Shown piece after piece: positions 4,846-6,516 of a stretch of 6,516 nucleotides of DNA (positions are counted from its first letter, which is position 1; every line of letters begins with the position of its first letter). The stretch spans positions 1-6,516 of the forward strand of contig JAUVDZ010000066.1 of the NCBI GenBank assembly GCA_030595015.1, in the 5' to 3' direction. Source of the stretch: Candidatus Peregrinibacteria bacterium (GTDB taxonomy: Bacteria > Patescibacteriota > Gracilibacteria > UBA1369 > PNNO01). The notes beneath the pieces are model-generated. The model saw only the letters and a list, made by a program, of their open reading frames with translations. It ran no database searches and was not told where the DNA came from. The position numbers were made by a program, and so were the translations under genes.

Positions 4846-5681
4846 TATAAGAGTCGGTTAAGATAGTCTTTTAGAGCTGCTTCATGTGACCGTAAACGTG
4901 GCAATTTAGTATTTTGAAGAGTTGATATTTGTGGTCTTTTTGCCGGCCTGGAAAGCTCACTCGATTTAATACGACGTAAGTCTACATTACTTAAATTAGC
5001 TAGGTCAAAAACTTTTTTTGCAAAATCATACCAGGTTGTCGCATTTTCATTCACAAGGTGGTAGATTCCGCTTGGATAACCCATTTGAAAGTTGTTGTAA
5101 ATTGCATTTGCCAAATCTACACTATATGTTGGTTTGCCTATTTGATCATCAACTACACTGATTGGTCCTCCTTTTTTAGCCAAATTAAGCATTGTTTTTA
5201 CAAAATTATTGCCATGCATTCCAAATAACCAGGAAGTTCTGATTATAAAGAACTTATCAGTATTTTCCTGAATCAGAGTTTCACCTAAAAGTTTTGATTC
5301 ACCATAAATATTTATAGGATTTGGCTCATCATATTCAGTGTATCCTTCTTCTTTTGTCCCATCAAAAACATAATCAGTACTAAAATAAGCTAAATACGCA
5401 CCTATATCATTACAAAGCTTTGCTAAATGACCATTTGCCTTCCCATTAATATCCATCACAAAATCACGCTTCATCTCGCATTCATCAACAAAAGTAAAAC
5501 CAGCCGCATTAATTACCAGATTTGGTTTATAATCAGTTAACATTTGCCTTAATGCTTCTTCGTCAGTTATATCTAAATCTTCTTTGCTTGTTGAGAGATA
5601 TTCAAATAATCCGGAATTCTTACAAACAGAATCAATTTCACTTCCTAAAAGCCCGTTTTTTCCGATTAAAAGGACTTTCAT
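4845..5681 (-). CDS. rmlD: dTDP-4-dehydrorhamnose reductase
   Basis: The enzyme reduces dTDP-4-keto-L-rhamnose with NAD(P)H to dTDP-L-rhamnose, the last step of the pathway, giving the donor for surface glycans. It is an extended short-chain dehydrogenase of 278 residues, a normal length. Motifs are the Rossmann loop GKNGLLG (7-13), NAAG (58-61), STDYVFDG (101-108) with Thr102, the catalytic pair in YGESK (Tyr126, Lys130), RTSWLFG (148-154), QIGKPT (180-185) and RPAKRPQIST (245-254). All catalytic residues are intact. It lies 15 bases after the proS stop and overlaps rmlA by one base. No Shine-Dalgarno sequence is visible before ATG 5681. rmlB and rmlC, needed for the middle steps, are not in the window. 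Confidence 0.93.
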   Translation of the reverse strand: MKVLLIGKNGLLGSEIDSVCKNSGLFEYLSTSKEDLDITDEEALRQMLTDYKPNLVINAAGFTFVDECEMKRDFVMDINGKANGHLAKLCNDIGAYLAYFSTDYVFDGTKEEGYTEYDEPNPINIYGESKLLGETLIQENTDKFFIIRTSWLFGMHGNNFVKTMLNLAKKGGPISVVDDQIGKPTYSVDLANAIYNNFQMGYPSGIYHLVNENATTWYDFAKKVFDLANLSNVDLRRIKSSELSRPAKRPQISTLQNTKLPRLRSHEAALKDYLNRLL

Positions 5682-5696
5682 CCGACACGAGTGTTA

Positions 5697-6516
5697 TTAG
5701 TTGTTTGCAAATTCTTTAATTTTATCTATAACTTCGTCGATTTTAACATTATTAGCTTCTTTTGATGATCGTTCTTTCCATTCAACACTGTTTTCGCCAA
5801 GCGTTCTTTTGCTTATCACAATGCGTAAAGGAAGACCTATCAGATCGGCATCATTCAATTTAAGCCCAGGGCCTGCATCTCTATCATCATATAAAACTTC
5901 AATACCTTCGTTATTCATGTTTTCATATAATTTTTGAGCAATGGTTTGAACTTCGTCGTCATTTCCGATAGTTACAAGTTGAACTAAATATGGAGCAATT
6001 GATTTTGGCCAAATAATACCTTTGTCATCATGGAAAGCTTCAACAATTGTTCCAAGTAAACGAGTAGATCCGATTCCATAGCAACACATAATTACAGGCT
6101 TCTTTTTTTGATCTTTGTCAGTAAAGCTTAAATCAAAAGCATCACTGTAAATTGTTCCAAGTTTAAAAATATTTCCAGCTTCAACTACTTTATCTTCTTC
6201 TAATTGTGTATCACATTTAGGACACATGAATCCACCTTTCACTTCAACAAAATCAGCAAAGTCTTTAATTTCAAAATCACGTCCTATATTTACGTTTTTC
6301 CAGTCTTTATTTATCTCATTCGCACCTGTTTCAAAGTTTTTCATTTCTTTAATTGAAAAATCTCCGATAAATGTAATCTTATCATTTGGCTTTCCATCAG
6401 CCATTAATGGAGAAATGAATCCTTCAACCAAACCATGTTCTTTTAGCTCTTCTGACTTTGCAGGACGAACAAGTTTTTTAAAATATCTTTCAACTTTTTC
6501 ATGATTAACTTTAAAA
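5697..6516 (-). CDS. proS: Prolyl-tRNA synthetase, bacterial type, C-terminal part (5' partial)
   Basis: The frame is open to the right edge. About 273 residues are visible and the N-terminal catalytic half (motifs 1 and 2) lies beyond the window. The visible part begins in the end of the insertion region (LVRPAKSEEL, then LVEGFISPL). It continues with the catalytic-core segments GGFMCPKCD, GNIFKLGTIYSDAF and motif 3 (VIMCCYGIGSTRLLG with its Arg), then DDKGIIWP and the class IIa anticodon-binding domain (from about APYLVQLV to the end, including DADLIGLPLRIVISKRTLG). The enzyme charges tRNA-Pro with proline. MCCYGIG has Cys where many bacterial enzymes have Gly. A CPKC pair is visible, but no second Cys pair completes a zinc ribbon. 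The gene is first in the visible minus-strand string; co-transcription with rmlD is inferred from the 15-base gap. Confidence 0.93.
   Translation of the reverse strand, partial: FKVNHEKVERYFKKLVRPAKSEELKEHGLVEGFISPLMADGKPNDKITFIGDFSIKEMKNFETGANEINKDWKNVNIGRDFEIKDFADFVEVKGGFMCPKCDTQLEEDKVVEAGNIFKLGTIYSDAFDLSFTDKDQKKKPVIMCCYGIGSTRLLGTIVEAFHDDKGIIWPKSIAPYLVQLVTIGNDDEVQTIAQKLYENMNNEGIEVLYDDRDAGPGLKLNDADLIGLPLRIVISKRTLGENSVEWKERSSKEANNVKIDEVIDKIKEFANN

Noticed and set aside
3095..6516. TGA recoded as glycine (as in some Patescibacteria)
   Set aside because: All conserved genes are full-length under the standard code, with GGN glycine codons at conserved positions and no interrupting TGA.

Overview
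The window looks like a piece of an AT-rich bacterial genome, most plausibly a Patescibacteria/CPR-type organism. The housekeeping genes on the minus strand are compact, tightly packed and AT-rich, have no Shine-Dalgarno sequences, and include a bacterial-type prolyl-tRNA synthetase of the streamlined style. The lineage call is an inference from style, not from a search. All seven genes end in TAA or TAG. The conserved genes run through without in-frame TGA, so the standard code fits and TGA=Gly recoding does not.

Left half (plus strand): three predicted exported proteins follow one another. Positions 1-717 are the 3' end of a Cys/Asp-rich repeat protein in GC-rich DNA, closed by a strong terminator (752-784). 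Positions 860-2086 encode a second, paralogous repeat protein with a lipoprotein signal, but written in AT-rich codons like the host operon. Positions 2264-2926 encode an unrelated, unrecognised 220-residue lipoprotein, again in GC-rich DNA. It has its own Shine-Dalgarno sequence and a long GC-rich hairpin behind it. Both repeat proteins carry repeats of about 27-30 residues with four cysteines around a DNDGDG-type acidic loop, and both end in a similar Cys-rich C-terminal module.

Right half (minus strand, 6516 down to 3095): a tight gene string proS - rmlD - rmlA - PfkB-family sugar kinase, with gaps of 15, -1 and 8 bases. rmlA and rmlD supply the first and last steps of dTDP-rhamnose synthesis; rmlB and rmlC are not in the window. 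The string converges on the lipoprotein gene.

The most notable structure is a compositional mosaic. GC-rich, AT-rich, GC-rich and AT-rich blocks alternate, with switches in the intergenic DNA just past terminators. The GC-rich lipoprotein block is bounded by a perfect 16-base inverted repeat (2183-2198 and 3081-3096), the right copy of which overlaps the stop codon of the sugar kinase. This is what an inserted or invertible surface-protein cassette would look like, although no recombinase is visible in the window.
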